From contig NZ_CP034929.1 of assembly GCF_004014875.1 (NCBI RefSeq), positions 1 to 64,000 on the forward strand: DNA of 64,000 nucleotides, in the 5' to 3' direction. Made by a program: the position numbers and the translations under genes. The notes under the pieces were generated by a model. It did not search any database and was not told the DNA's origin. It saw only the letters and a list, made by a program, of their open reading frames with translations. Within the stretch, counting starts at the first letter, position 1. Every line of letters begins with the position of its first letter. The DNA comes from Nocardioides yefusunii (GTDB lineage: Bacteria > Actinomycetota > Actinomycetes > Propionibacteriales > Nocardioidaceae). Shown in pieces: positions 47,229 through 54,888 of the stretch.

Positions 47229-48332
47229 TCAGTTCACGTGCTTGAGGAGATGCTTGGTCAACAGGCGGATGTCGCTGGGCGTGTTCTGGATTCCGTTCCA
47301 GCGTCGATCCTGCTCGTCGCCAAAGCCCCAGGTGCCACTGGTCCATGCGCAGTGCGGACGCAGTCGTCGGAGCGAAGCGAGCAGATCAAGAGAGGGCAGA
47401 TCGTTGGCTTGGACTCCTTCGGTCAGGTGGTCCATCACGAAGCCCAGAGCCTGGATTCCGGCGCCGTGAGTCAGGCGCGATTTGCGAGGTTGGAGTTCCC
47501 ACTCTCCGGGCCAGACGTGCTGAACAGCGGTCCAGAAGAGGTTGAGATGCAGAACCATCGCTTCGATGTCGCCTGTGCCGTCGACGGGGTTTCGGTACTG
47601 GTAGAGAGCGCCGTCGTAGAGGCTGTTTTCGATCATCTTGAGGACACTGTTGTCCTTGATGTAGCCATCCGGAGCGGTGGGGGTGGCGATCCTTCCCGCG
47701 AACGGTTCGCCGATCAATGCAGTCCCGAAGTTGAGGCGCGAGAGGACGTCAGCGGGGAGTTGCTTACGGGCGTATGCAGTAGGGAGGTGTCCCTTGGTGT
47801 CCGGAAGGAGTTCGTGGATGAGTCCCTTGGGGAGTGGCTTGGTGTTGTTGACCAGAATGAACTGGGATCGCTGCTCCGCCTCCCCGCGAGCAATGAAGCC
47901 GACCGCGGCCACGGCGAACTGGTCGACCTCCGCGTCGCGGATGGCTGCGCTGCGTTGCTGTCCGTCCACGAGCCAAGCGGGTCGCTCGGACTCAGGCAGA
48001 GACGGATCGATGGGGATGACGAGTTCGCCAGTACGGACGTAGTCCACAGCCATGGAAGTGGTGTGAGCCTCGAAGCGGACGCGATCGTCGAAAGCGAAGA
48101 CGATGGCGTTAGGAAGCATTGCATTGTCGGACTCGAGGTAGCGGCGGATCGCCCTGATGTGTGTGCGTACCTCAGGACGCTGGTATCCAGCCAACTTCTT
48201 TTCGTCGCGGTGCACCCGACTCACGGCGGTGAAGTCATGCACCCTCTTCCCGTCGACACCGAAGGCGTAGATGTACTGCTCGCCCTGCTTGATCTGGAGT
48301 GCCGGGAGTCGAAGGTCGTGGCGGTCAGTCAT
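47229..48332 (-). CDS. dpdB: DpdB paralogue 1, DGQHR-domain protein
   Basis: DpdB works with DpdA to insert preQ0 into DNA. The DGQHR signature, related to ParB/DndB-type folds, is VDGQQRSAA with Asp at residue 123. Upstream is GYQRPEVRTHIRAIRRYLES, a block typical of the family. The 367-aa protein starts at ATG 48332, overlapping the dpdA stop by 8 nt. It is collinear with the second copy at 49578-50711: the same motif at the same residue number and a similar C-terminal WNGIQNTPSDI. Which copy is the catalytic partner is unknown. Confidence 0.82.
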   Translation of the reverse strand: MTDRHDLRLPALQIKQGEQYIYAFGVDGKRVHDFTAVSRVHRDEKKLAGYQRPEVRTHIRAIRRYLESDNAMLPNAIVFAFDDRVRFEAHTTSMAVDYVRTGELVIPIDPSLPESERPAWLVDGQQRSAAIRDAEVDQFAVAAVGFIARGEAEQRSQFILVNNTKPLPKGLIHELLPDTKGHLPTAYARKQLPADVLSRLNFGTALIGEPFAGRIATPTAPDGYIKDNSVLKMIENSLYDGALYQYRNPVDGTGDIEAMVLHLNLFWTAVQHVWPGEWELQPRKSRLTHGAGIQALGFVMDHLTEGVQANDLPSLDLLASLRRLRPHCAWTSGTWGFGDEQDRRWNGIQNTPSDIRLLTKHLLKHVN

Positions 48333-49581
48333 CGATGGACTTTCTCTGAGGGAGGGACAGGGAGTCCATGCGGTCGGCGAGGACGGAGAGATTGTGGAAT
48401 CCACGACGCTTGTTGCGTTCGGTCCCACGGAAGATGGCGATTTCGATGCCGTGCTTGCGGCATAGGGTGCACGAGCAGTGGAGCCAAGGTGCGGCTGTGA
48501 GTGTGCGTTCGTAGGCATCCAAGTAGGACTTCTTGGAACCGCAGATCTGTTCATACGCGCCCAGCACGTCCAAACAACCCCTCACCTCGTTGGGTGCCCC
48601 AGTAAAGGCGCGAAGGGCCTTGAGGACAGCCCGTTCGGCCGCGATGGCTTCACTCTGAGAGACGGTCCCGGCCAGGATGGCTCGCTTCAACGTGGGATTA
48701 CCGTCGACCTGGGGCACACGTAGAGCCACGAAGGAGGTGTTCTCGATGTGGTAGTTCTTACGATCGTCCATGAAGGCTTGCCTGAAGGAAGAGGTGCTGT
48801 CGAAGCTTGTGACGCCAAGCGCGGCGAACTCTTCCATCGAATCAATTCGGGTGATCCCAAGCAGATGTAGTTCTGCTGGCTGCCACCCGTCCGGACGGGA
48901 GCGCCGATCGTCATCGATCGCCTTGAGGCAGTCGATGATCTGAGCCGTCTTCAGCGGCACCATGCCTCCCAGCGCGATGCGGCGGTATCCCAAGTCCTCC
49001 AAGCGGCGCACACTGTCTGCGTAACTCTGGGGACTCCAGCCTTGAGCAGCGCCGACGGGGTCCAGGGAGACTCCTTGATCCTGCGTGGAGTTGATGAATT
49101 CTTCGGCGAGCCTCAACGTGAGGGCCCTGCGTTCCTGCCACTCGACCGGGGCGGGGTCGCCCAAGGGGGCGGTTTCGTCGTAGCCGAAGATGACATGGTC
49201 AGTGCTGATCCCGGCGTCGAACCCCGATTCGACGTAGAAGTCGAGTGTCTCCGCAACCGTGACTGGCGGGATCTCCTCTTCGACGTAGTTGAAGGCTCCG
49301 TTGTCGCCCAAGGTTAGGACGTTGGAGGGCAGGCGGAAGAACCGGTTCACTCCCATCCGCTGAAGACGAGCTCGCTGCGCGCCGGTGTATTTGCCGCCTC
49401 CCTTCACGGAGCCATCGACGATGGCCTTGCTGACCAAGATTCCGTGGTAGGGCGCCTTCTCGAGCACCTCGTGGGCATAGAGATCGTCCCGTTGCCGCAC
49501 ACGGTGCGGCGGGTACTCGTCCCGTAGGAAGTCGTAGGCTGGGCTGACGAGGTCTTGGCTATCGGGGAAGTAGAACCTCAT
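48325..49581 (-). CDS. dpdA: DpdA, TGT-like DNA transglycosylase
   Basis: DpdA exchanges guanine in DNA for preQ0, the DNA counterpart of the tRNA-guanine transglycosylase reaction. In this 418-aa protein the Asp of GDNGAF (D93) matches the TGT general-base region and the Asp of SFDSTSSF (D261) matches the nucleophile region. LGGMVPLKT matches the base-recognition loop. The zinc site C369-x-C371-x2-C374 with His396 is intact. Both catalytic Asp positions and the metal site are present, so an active enzyme is expected. ATG 49581 overlaps dpdB2 (ATGA) and gives MRFYFPDSQDLVSP; upstream extension is in another gene. Confidence 0.92.
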   Translation of the reverse strand: MRFYFPDSQDLVSPAYDFLRDEYPPHRVRQRDDLYAHEVLEKAPYHGILVSKAIVDGSVKGGGKYTGAQRARLQRMGVNRFFRLPSNVLTLGDNGAFNYVEEEIPPVTVAETLDFYVESGFDAGISTDHVIFGYDETAPLGDPAPVEWQERRALTLRLAEEFINSTQDQGVSLDPVGAAQGWSPQSYADSVRRLEDLGYRRIALGGMVPLKTAQIIDCLKAIDDDRRSRPDGWQPAELHLLGITRIDSMEEFAALGVTSFDSTSSFRQAFMDDRKNYHIENTSFVALRVPQVDGNPTLKRAILAGTVSQSEAIAAERAVLKALRAFTGAPNEVRGCLDVLGAYEQICGSKKSYLDAYERTLTAAPWLHCSCTLCRKHGIEIAIFRGTERNKRRGFHNLSVLADRMDSLSLPQRKSIDD

Positions 49582-50711
49582 CGATGGCCTGCCCGTGCTG
49601 CGAGGTAGGAACGAATGAGAGCGTTCGAGAGTGCGCTGATGTGGCGAGGGGTGTTCTGCAAGTCGTTCCATCCGAGTCCGAGGTCTTCCCAGACGCCGTC
49701 GGTCCAGCGACAGCACTCCGAGACACGGGCTAATTCTTGCTGGATCTCTGCGCCTGCGTCATTTCCGAGCGGGTCCACGTGCGCCAGTACACGGTCCATC
49801 AGGCGTCCCATGGAACGGATTCCTACGCCGCCCATGAGCCTGGACTTGGTGGGAGGCAGTCCCCACGCCTCTGGGAAGGTCTCGCGCACTGCTCCCCAGT
49901 AGGCGAACAAGGCACTGCGGATCCCGGCGGTGTCAGTCATGCCTGTGGCGATGTTTCGGTAAGGGAACAGTGCCCCAGAGGGAGACTCGATCGACTCGCG
50001 CAAGGCCTCAACGAGACTCGTATCAGTGACGACGGTGGTCTTGCGCTCCTCGCCGGTTGAGGAGGCTCGACGAATGAGGCCATAGAACGGTGAACCTGGA
50101 TCCTGGTTCAGCATGTCGACCAGAGCTGAGGGCAGTTGCCGGGTGGCCATACGTGGAGAAGGGACTCGCGCGATCTCGGGCAGTAGTTCCGTGACAAGTC
50201 CCGCTGGCAGTGGCTGAACCGTGTTGATACGCAGGAACTGCTCACGTTGGAGTTCGAGGTTCTCGGTGACGAAACCGGCTATCGGCACTGGAAGGCGGGT
50301 ATGCCTGGTGCGGGACAGAGCAAGACTGCGTTGTTGGCCGTCAACAATCCAAGCCGGTCGGAATGTCCCTGACACGCTGTTGAGAGGAATCTCGAGGGTC
50401 CCAGAGACCGAAAGGCCATCCGAGGAATTGGGGCCGCGACTCGACTTGAAACGAACCTCGGGGGGAAGGGCCAGAATGAGTCCATTGGGGAAGACGACCT
50501 CATCGGAGTCCAGATAGTCCTGGATCTGTTTGACGTGCTTCCGCTTCTCGGGTCGCTGATAGCCGATGAGGCGTCCAGCCTCATCCCGACTCACGCGCGC
50601 CACGTCCGCGATGAGATCGACTTCCTCAGCGGCCAGTGCGAACAGGTACAGAGGCACCGTGTCGTTCTGGAGCACTTTGAGTGCGCGACGCTCCAGCCAT
50701 TGTTCGCTCAT
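49578..50711 (-). CDS. dpdB: DpdB paralogue 2, DGQHR-domain protein
   Basis: The second DGQHR-domain protein, 377 aa, with VDGQQRSLALSR (Asp124). It shares GYQRPEKRKHVKQIQDYLDS and the C-terminal WNDLQNTPRHI with the first copy, so the two arose by duplication or came together as a heteromeric pair. It is encoded between dpdC and dpdA with 4-nt overlaps on both sides, the closest linkage to dpdA. In Salmonella Montevideo one DpdB is sufficient with DpdA, so two copies is a variation. Confidence 0.82.
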   Translation of the reverse strand: MSEQWLERRALKVLQNDTVPLYLFALAAEEVDLIADVARVSRDEAGRLIGYQRPEKRKHVKQIQDYLDSDEVVFPNGLILALPPEVRFKSSRGPNSSDGLSVSGTLEIPLNSVSGTFRPAWIVDGQQRSLALSRTRHTRLPVPIAGFVTENLELQREQFLRINTVQPLPAGLVTELLPEIARVPSPRMATRQLPSALVDMLNQDPGSPFYGLIRRASSTGEERKTTVVTDTSLVEALRESIESPSGALFPYRNIATGMTDTAGIRSALFAYWGAVRETFPEAWGLPPTKSRLMGGVGIRSMGRLMDRVLAHVDPLGNDAGAEIQQELARVSECCRWTDGVWEDLGLGWNDLQNTPRHISALSNALIRSYLAARAGHR

Positions 50712-51586
50712 GAGCGTGCCCCTGTCGGCTCGAAGAGTGTGTTGAATCGTCGTTGTTCACAGGCGTAGCCCGCGTCCCGAAGGAGTCGAAGTGCTCGAGT
50801 CTTGGGGATACCGGGATCGCTGCTTCGCAGCGAACCGATGAAGTCGAGCACGGCACTGTCGGAGAGAGTCATGCGTCCGTGCACCTCAGTTCTGCGCGAC
50901 ACTGCCGCCCACGCGTTCCAGCGTTCGCGAGTCGCAGCCGTGAACAGGCCACCATCCTCCGCCAATTCCAACCAGCGGATTGCCATCCGCAGGTTGAGTC
51001 CATTGGCTGTGCCCCCCAGACTGCTGCGCAGGGACCGGTCGGAGGGCATGCGTTGAGCAGGAGCGATGTGATCGGATCCGCCAAATACCAGGAGTTCAGC
51101 GGTGTCTGCATACGCCAACAGGTGCTGGCTGATAGCAGCCGAGTAACTCTGTGAGAGCACCCAGAGCATGGGCCCCTTCAACGCGGGTCGCTCTGAATCT
51201 TGGTCATGGAGGTGCTTCCACCATGAACTGGCCGCGGAATTCGTGTCACCGACTGCGTCCTTGTGAGGTCGGTTGAAGGTGGCGGCGTAGGCGGGGGAGG
51301 GGTAGTCGATCCCACGCAATCCTAGGCCAGCCGATGCCACGACGACCGTGGGTTCATACCCTGATGCCCGCGCTGTCTTCTCGAGTTGCCTCACTTGCGC
51401 CCATGCTTCGCCCTTGTAGAGCTCGCGGAGGGGGCGCCTGGTGCCAGCGCTGGCGAGACGCTGATTCCAATGCCGCACTCGCTCTTCGAGGGGGGCGTCG
51501 GGGAGGTTTCGCACCTGCAGTTCAGAAGAAGTGGCAGTCGTCTTGCGGTTGGTGCAGGTGACCAGGAGTGTCAGTTTCGTGGTCAT
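50708..51586 (-). CDS. dpdC: DpdC candidate (YaaA/DUF6884-like)
   Basis: In known systems DpdC is needed to convert inserted preQ0 to the amide ADG. Here the 292-aa gene in the expected place has LLVTCTNRKT at the N-terminus, LYKGEAW, and VVVASAGLGL followed by WVLSQSY strands, the pattern of YaaA/DUF6884-like alpha/beta proteins. The C-terminal 90 residues (RWNAWAAVSRR and beyond) are separate and helical. The DpdC call rests on operon position and on no other candidate being present. It is first in the leftward modification operon; ATG 51586. Confidence 0.65.
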   Translation of the reverse strand: MTTKLTLLVTCTNRKTTATSSELQVRNLPDAPLEERVRHWNQRLASAGTRRPLRELYKGEAWAQVRQLEKTARASGYEPTVVVASAGLGLRGIDYPSPAYAATFNRPHKDAVGDTNSAASSWWKHLHDQDSERPALKGPMLWVLSQSYSAAISQHLLAYADTAELLVFGGSDHIAPAQRMPSDRSLRSSLGGTANGLNLRMAIRWLELAEDGGLFTAATRERWNAWAAVSRRTEVHGRMTLSDSAVLDFIGSLRSSDPGIPKTRALRLLRDAGYACEQRRFNTLFEPTGARS

Positions 51587-51606
51587 GTCTAGGGCTCCGG
51601 GTTCAA

Positions 51607-51642
51607 AACTGTCAGTGTACAGTTCCTACTGTACGCGACAGT
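51607..51642. promoter_or_regulatory. Paired dyads between divergent dpdC and queC, likely shared operator
   Basis: The 105-bp divergent gap holds AACTGTCAGTGTACAGTT (51607-51624), a dyad with perfect 6-bp arms around 6 nt. A second dyad, ACTGTACGCGACAGT (51628-51642), has 5-bp arms around 5 nt. Their centres are about 20 bp apart, two helical turns, as expected for two dimers on one face. The outer halves also form a larger inverted repeat. No regulator gene is in the island, so the binding protein is unknown. Confidence 0.7.
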
Positions 51643-51691
51643 TACTCGAAACGATCTGGTCTCGGGGTGCAGCAGTTGGGAAGGTGGCGAC

Positions 51692-52378
51692 ATGGCCAAG
51701 GCGGTAGTCCTCTTGAGTGGGGGACTCGACTCCACGACGGTGCTGGCCTACGCGAAGGGTGCAGGCTACGACCCGCATGCGCTGAGTTTTCGCTACGGAC
51801 AGCGCCATGTCGTCGAACTCGAGGCAGCGCGTCGGGTTGCGGAGCACTTCGGAGTAACCAACCACGTTGTCTGCGACATTGATCTCAGCGTCTTCGGTGG
51901 CTCTGCGCTCACCTCTGACATCGATGTGCCGAAGCACGCGTCCGTCGCCGACGTCGCCGAGGACATCCCGATCACGTATGTCCCGGCCCGCAACACTGTG
52001 TTCCTGTCGTTCGCTCTGGCGTACGCAGAGACCATCGGGGCGAACGACATCTTCATCGGCGTGAGCGCCATGGACTACTCGGGTTACCCGGACTGCCGGC
52101 CCGAGTACATCAAGGCCTACCAAGCCATGGCCAATCTTGCGACGCGAGCAGGTGTCGAGGGCCAGCATGTGCGGATCCACACTCCCCTGATCGATAAGAC
52201 GAAGGGCGAGACCGTGACGCTGGGCTTGTCGCTTGGGGTGGACTACGGGCTCACTTCGTCCTGCTATGACCCGGACGACCAGGGGCGATCCTGCAGGCAG
52301 TGCGACTCCTGCTTGCTCCGCCTCAAGGGCTTCGAAGAGGCCGGAACCAGTGATCCGATCAGTTATGTCAATGACTGA
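51692..52378 (+). CDS. queC: QueC, 7-cyano-7-deazaguanine (preQ0) synthase
   Basis: QueC uses ATP and ammonia to convert 7-carboxy-7-deazaguanine to preQ0, the base that DpdA inserts. The 228-aa protein has the PP-loop SGGLDST (9-15) and the zinc ligands C191, C201, C204 and C207 ([18 protein letters not shown]). The family length is normal. ATG 51692 is the first codon of a four-gene rightward operon; its stop overlaps the queE start by 1 nt (TGATG). Confidence 0.94.
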   Translation: MAKAVVLLSGGLDSTTVLAYAKGAGYDPHALSFRYGQRHVVELEAARRVAEHFGVTNHVVCDIDLSVFGGSALTSDIDVPKHASVADVAEDIPITYVPARNTVFLSFALAYAETIGANDIFIGVSAMDYSGYPDCRPEYIKAYQAMANLATRAGVEGQHVRIHTPLIDKTKGETVTLGLSLGVDYGLTSSCYDPDDQGRSCRQCDSCLLRLKGFEEAGTSDPISYVND

Positions 52379-53013
52379 TGACGTACAAAGTCAAGGAAAT
52401 CTTCTACACCCTCCAGGGTGAGGGAGCACATGCCGGTCGCCCTGCCGTGTTCTGCAGATTTGCTAGCTGCAATCTGTGGACCGGGCGCGAGGCCGACCGC
52501 GCGCGCGCGATCTGCCAGTTTTGCGACACAGACTTTGTCGGTACGGATGGTGTGGGGGGAGGGAAGTTCTCCACTGCCGATGATTTAGCCGATGCGATCC
52601 TTGTCGCCTGGCCTGAATCTGACAGGGACAACCGGATGGTTGTGTTCACAGGGGGAGAACCACTGCTGCAACTGGACTCGAAAGCGGTTGCTGCGGTCCG
52701 CGCGCGTGGGTTCTACGTCGCGGTTGAGACGAACGGCACGCGCACACCTCCGGGGGGCGTGGACTGGCTGTGTGTCAGTCCGAAGATCGGGTCAGATCTG
52801 GTCGTCCGAGAAGGCCAGGAACTCAAGTTCGTCTACCCGCAACTGGGAGTCGACCCGCGTAGGTTCGAATCGCTCGAGTTCGAGAACTTGCGGGTCCAAC
52901 CCATGGATGGCCCCAAACTGGAGCAGAACGTGGCTGCAGCCGTGAAGTTCTGCCTCGACAACCCCCGATGGCAACTCAGCCTCCAGACCCACAAGTACCT
53001 AGGGATTCCGTGA
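52378..53013 (+). CDS. queE: QueE, 7-carboxy-7-deazaguanine synthase (radical SAM)
   Basis: QueE rearranges 6-carboxytetrahydropterin to 7-carboxy-7-deazaguanine using SAM and a [4Fe-4S] cluster. The unusual cluster motif C31-x14-C46-x2-C49 is the long form known from actinobacterial and Burkholderia QueE. GGEPLLQLD follows as the SAM-binding GGE motif. The 211-aa length is normal. A TTA leucine codon (residue 70, 52585-52587), rare in such genomes, is present. It overlaps both neighbours by one nucleotide. Confidence 0.93.
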   Translation: MTYKVKEIFYTLQGEGAHAGRPAVFCRFASCNLWTGREADRARAICQFCDTDFVGTDGVGGGKFSTADDLADAILVAWPESDRDNRMVVFTGGEPLLQLDSKAVAAVRARGFYVAVETNGTRTPPGGVDWLCVSPKIGSDLVVREGQELKFVYPQLGVDPRRFESLEFENLRVQPMDGPKLEQNVAAAVKFCLDNPRWQLSLQTHKYLGIP

Positions 53014-53390
53014 TGTACACAGCCGAGATCGCTCGCGAGTTCACCTTCGAGGCGGCACACCACCTGCCTAACGTCCCCGAGGGGCACAAGTGTGGACGCT
53101 TGCACGGGCACTCCTACCGCGTGGCGATCCGGGTGGCCGGCACTGTAGGCGAGGAGACTGGTTGGGTCCAGGACTTTGGTGATCTCAAGTCTGCCTGGGC
53201 GCCACTCGACGAGCGACTCGACCATCGCTACCTCAACGAAGTGGATGGACTGGACAACCCCACGAGTGAACACCTCGCCGTTTGGATCTGGAATGAACTC
53301 ATCGCGGAACTGCCGGGGTTGTCAGAGGTGAGGGTAAAGGAGACCTGCACGTCCGAGATTCGCTATGTAGGGGGCGGTTCGCATGTCTGA
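53013..53390 (+). CDS. queD: QueD, 6-carboxytetrahydropterin synthase
   Basis: QueD turns dihydroneopterin triphosphate (from GTP cyclohydrolase FolE) into 6-carboxytetrahydropterin. Zinc ligands are H16 (FEAAHHLP) and H31/H33 in C27-G-R-L-H-G-H, with catalytic Cys27. I start at ATG 53013 (MYTAEIAREFTFEAAH), which overlaps the queE stop (TGATG); upstream in-frame codons lie in queE. The 125-aa length is normal. No folE lies in the window, so the substrate must come from elsewhere. Confidence 0.93.
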   Translation: MYTAEIAREFTFEAAHHLPNVPEGHKCGRLHGHSYRVAIRVAGTVGEETGWVQDFGDLKSAWAPLDERLDHRYLNEVDGLDNPTSEHLAVWIWNELIAELPGLSEVRVKETCTSEIRYVGGGSHV

Positions 53391-53958
53391 ATTCATCACC
53401 GCGCCTGACTCGAAGCGTATGGCAGGGCCGTTCGCGTGGGGCAGACTGCTTCTCGCCATTGTCGTGTACATCGCCGCTGTCGTGGCTGCCAACATCGTGA
53501 CCGACCGCCTTGGGTTGGTGACGGTCGGATTTGGGCTCTACGTCACGGCCGGGACGTACGCGGCGGGCTTTGCGCTGTTGGCGCGGGACTTCGTGCATCG
53601 ATACGGGAACCGGTGGATCGCCATCGGTACAGTGCTTTTGGCGGGAGGAGTCTCCTGGCTCCTCGCCTCGCCTGCTCTCGCGGTCGCTTCGGTCGTCGCA
53701 TTTCTTGCGGCTGAGTTCATCGACCTTGCGGTGTTCATCCCGGTGCGTAACGCTAAGGGATTCGTTCAGGGTGCCATCGTGTCCAACGTGGTCTCCGCGC
53801 CCGTAGACACACTGTTGTTTCTTTCTCTGGCGGGATTCCCCATCACCGCAGAGACAGTGGGTGGGCAGTTCTTGGGAAAGGTGTTGTGGGCGACCTTCGT
53901 TCCACTGTGTGTATTTATGCTCATCCGTAGGTTTCTTGGTCGTGGGCGCCATGCATGA
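53383..53958 (+). CDS. VUT-family (YhhQ-like) queuosine-precursor transporter
   Basis: VUT/YhhQ proteins import queuosine precursors such as preQ0 and preQ1. The 191-aa protein has about six membrane helices, starting with LLLAIVVYIAAVVAANIVTD, and family blocks GTYAAGFALLARDFVHR and FLAAEFIDLAVFIPVR. It overlaps queD by 8 nt and ends the operon, so it probably supplies or balances preQ0 for the Dpd pathway by uptake. The substrate is inferred from the family and neighbours. Confidence 0.85.
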   Translation: MSEFITAPDSKRMAGPFAWGRLLLAIVVYIAAVVAANIVTDRLGLVTVGFGLYVTAGTYAAGFALLARDFVHRYGNRWIAIGTVLLAGGVSWLLASPALAVASVVAFLAAEFIDLAVFIPVRNAKGFVQGAIVSNVVSAPVDTLLFLSLAGFPITAETVGGQFLGKVLWATFVPLCVFMLIRRFLGRGRHA

Positions 53959-54442
53959 TTGGCCGGCCTAACTGACGGCGGGTGAGGTGGAAGTGCGTCA
54001 CGTAGGCGCGGAATGGTCCCGCGTGCAGCGGAATCGTTTTGAGGACACCATTGACGTCAGAGACTTGCCCGAGTGATCCGAACGTGTCGCCAGAGAGTCG
54101 CGGAGCGCAGAGAGAGTCCTACGCAGTTACGTGAGCCATTCTGACGTCGGGCCACTCCGAAGAGGAAGGGCGGGCACGGACGTCGATTCGGACGACGTGA
54201 GAGTCCAGACAGGAACGGTGTTGTGAGTCAAGGGTCACCTCCAACGCGTGCAGCGAACGATAGGGCAGAGAATCAACGCGGTTGCACGGACCACACGCCG
54301 TGGGGCATCAACCCAGGGTGATAATCGGGAACTCCGGGGGGAGGAACGCAGCGTCGATGGTCGTGGCAGAACGTGTCGGAGTTGCTCGCTACGCTCCCGA
54401 TCGGGACGCGGGAACGCCCCGCGCCCTGGTCAGGAGAGACGC
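53959..54442. other. 484-bp region without a recognisable gene, right edge of the island
   Basis: This stretch lies between the VUT gene and the HD-domain gene. I see no credible protein gene, tRNA or direct repeat of the tRNA-Leu end. It may hold the promoter of the HD gene and decayed sequence from the island junction. Confidence 0.4.
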
Positions 54443-54886
54443 ATGAAGATCACGCTCGACCAGGGCAAGGTCCTCGCCAAGGCAGCCCACGGTCGTCAGG
54501 TCGACCAGCAGGCACGCACCTACCTCGACCACCACCTCGCCGGTGTCGCGGCGCGCCTCGTCGAGCACGGCGAGGAGGCCGTCATGGCTGGGTGGCTCCA
54601 CGACGTCCTGGAGGACACCGTTCTCACCACCGACGACCTGCGTACGGCAGGCGTCCCGGACGTCGTCGTCGAGGCCGTCGTCGCGGTCAGCAAGGTCGAG
54701 GGACAGACCTACGACGAGCTGATCGACCGCGCCGCCGCTCACCCGCTGGGACGTCTGGTGAAGCTGGCCGACAACGCCCAGAACCTCGCCGACAACCCGG
54801 TCCTGGCCGAGGTCGATCCGGAGAAGGCAGCCCAGTTGCGCGCCAAGTACGAACGCGCCCGAGCGACCCTGGTCACGGTGGGCTGA
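54443..54886 (+). CDS. HD-domain phosphohydrolase
   Basis: Small HD-superfamily protein of 147 aa. His16 and the H53-D54 pair (GWLHDVLEDT) supply metal ligands as in SpoT/RelA-type or MazG-linked HD hydrolases. A later KLADNAQNLADN segment matches the LADRLHNL-like motif of the ppGpp hydrolase family. The substrate is probably a nucleotide, but cannot be told from sequence. ATG 54443 has AGGAGA 6 bp upstream; longer in-frame starts have no ribosome site. Confidence 0.75.
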   Translation: MKITLDQGKVLAKAAHGRQVDQQARTYLDHHLAGVAARLVEHGEEAVMAGWLHDVLEDTVLTTDDLRTAGVPDVVVEAVVAVSKVEGQTYDELIDRAAAHPLGRLVKLADNAQNLADNPVLAEVDPEKAAQLRAKYERARATLVTVG

Positions 54887-54888
54887 CC

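Larger units (their letters stand above)
28351..54442. mobile_element. Accessory genomic island carrying the Dpd system
   Basis: About 26 kb of accessory genes lie between tRNA-Leu(CAG) and a core-like HD-domain gene. The island holds the ADP-ribosylglycohydrolase-like gene, dpd modification and restriction genes, and preQ0 genes. Parts are less GC-rich than the flanks (for example 29,880-30,010 and the queC-VUT stretch). A tRNA border is typical of integration, but I see no integrase gene, no IS element and no copy of the tRNA 3' end at the right side. The right boundary is approximate. Confidence 0.65.

Noticed and set aside
53959..54442. Possible attachment site matching the tRNA-Leu 3' end
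   Set aside because: I compared this stretch with GGGGGTTCAACTCCCCC and the acceptor end by eye and found no repeat long enough to call.
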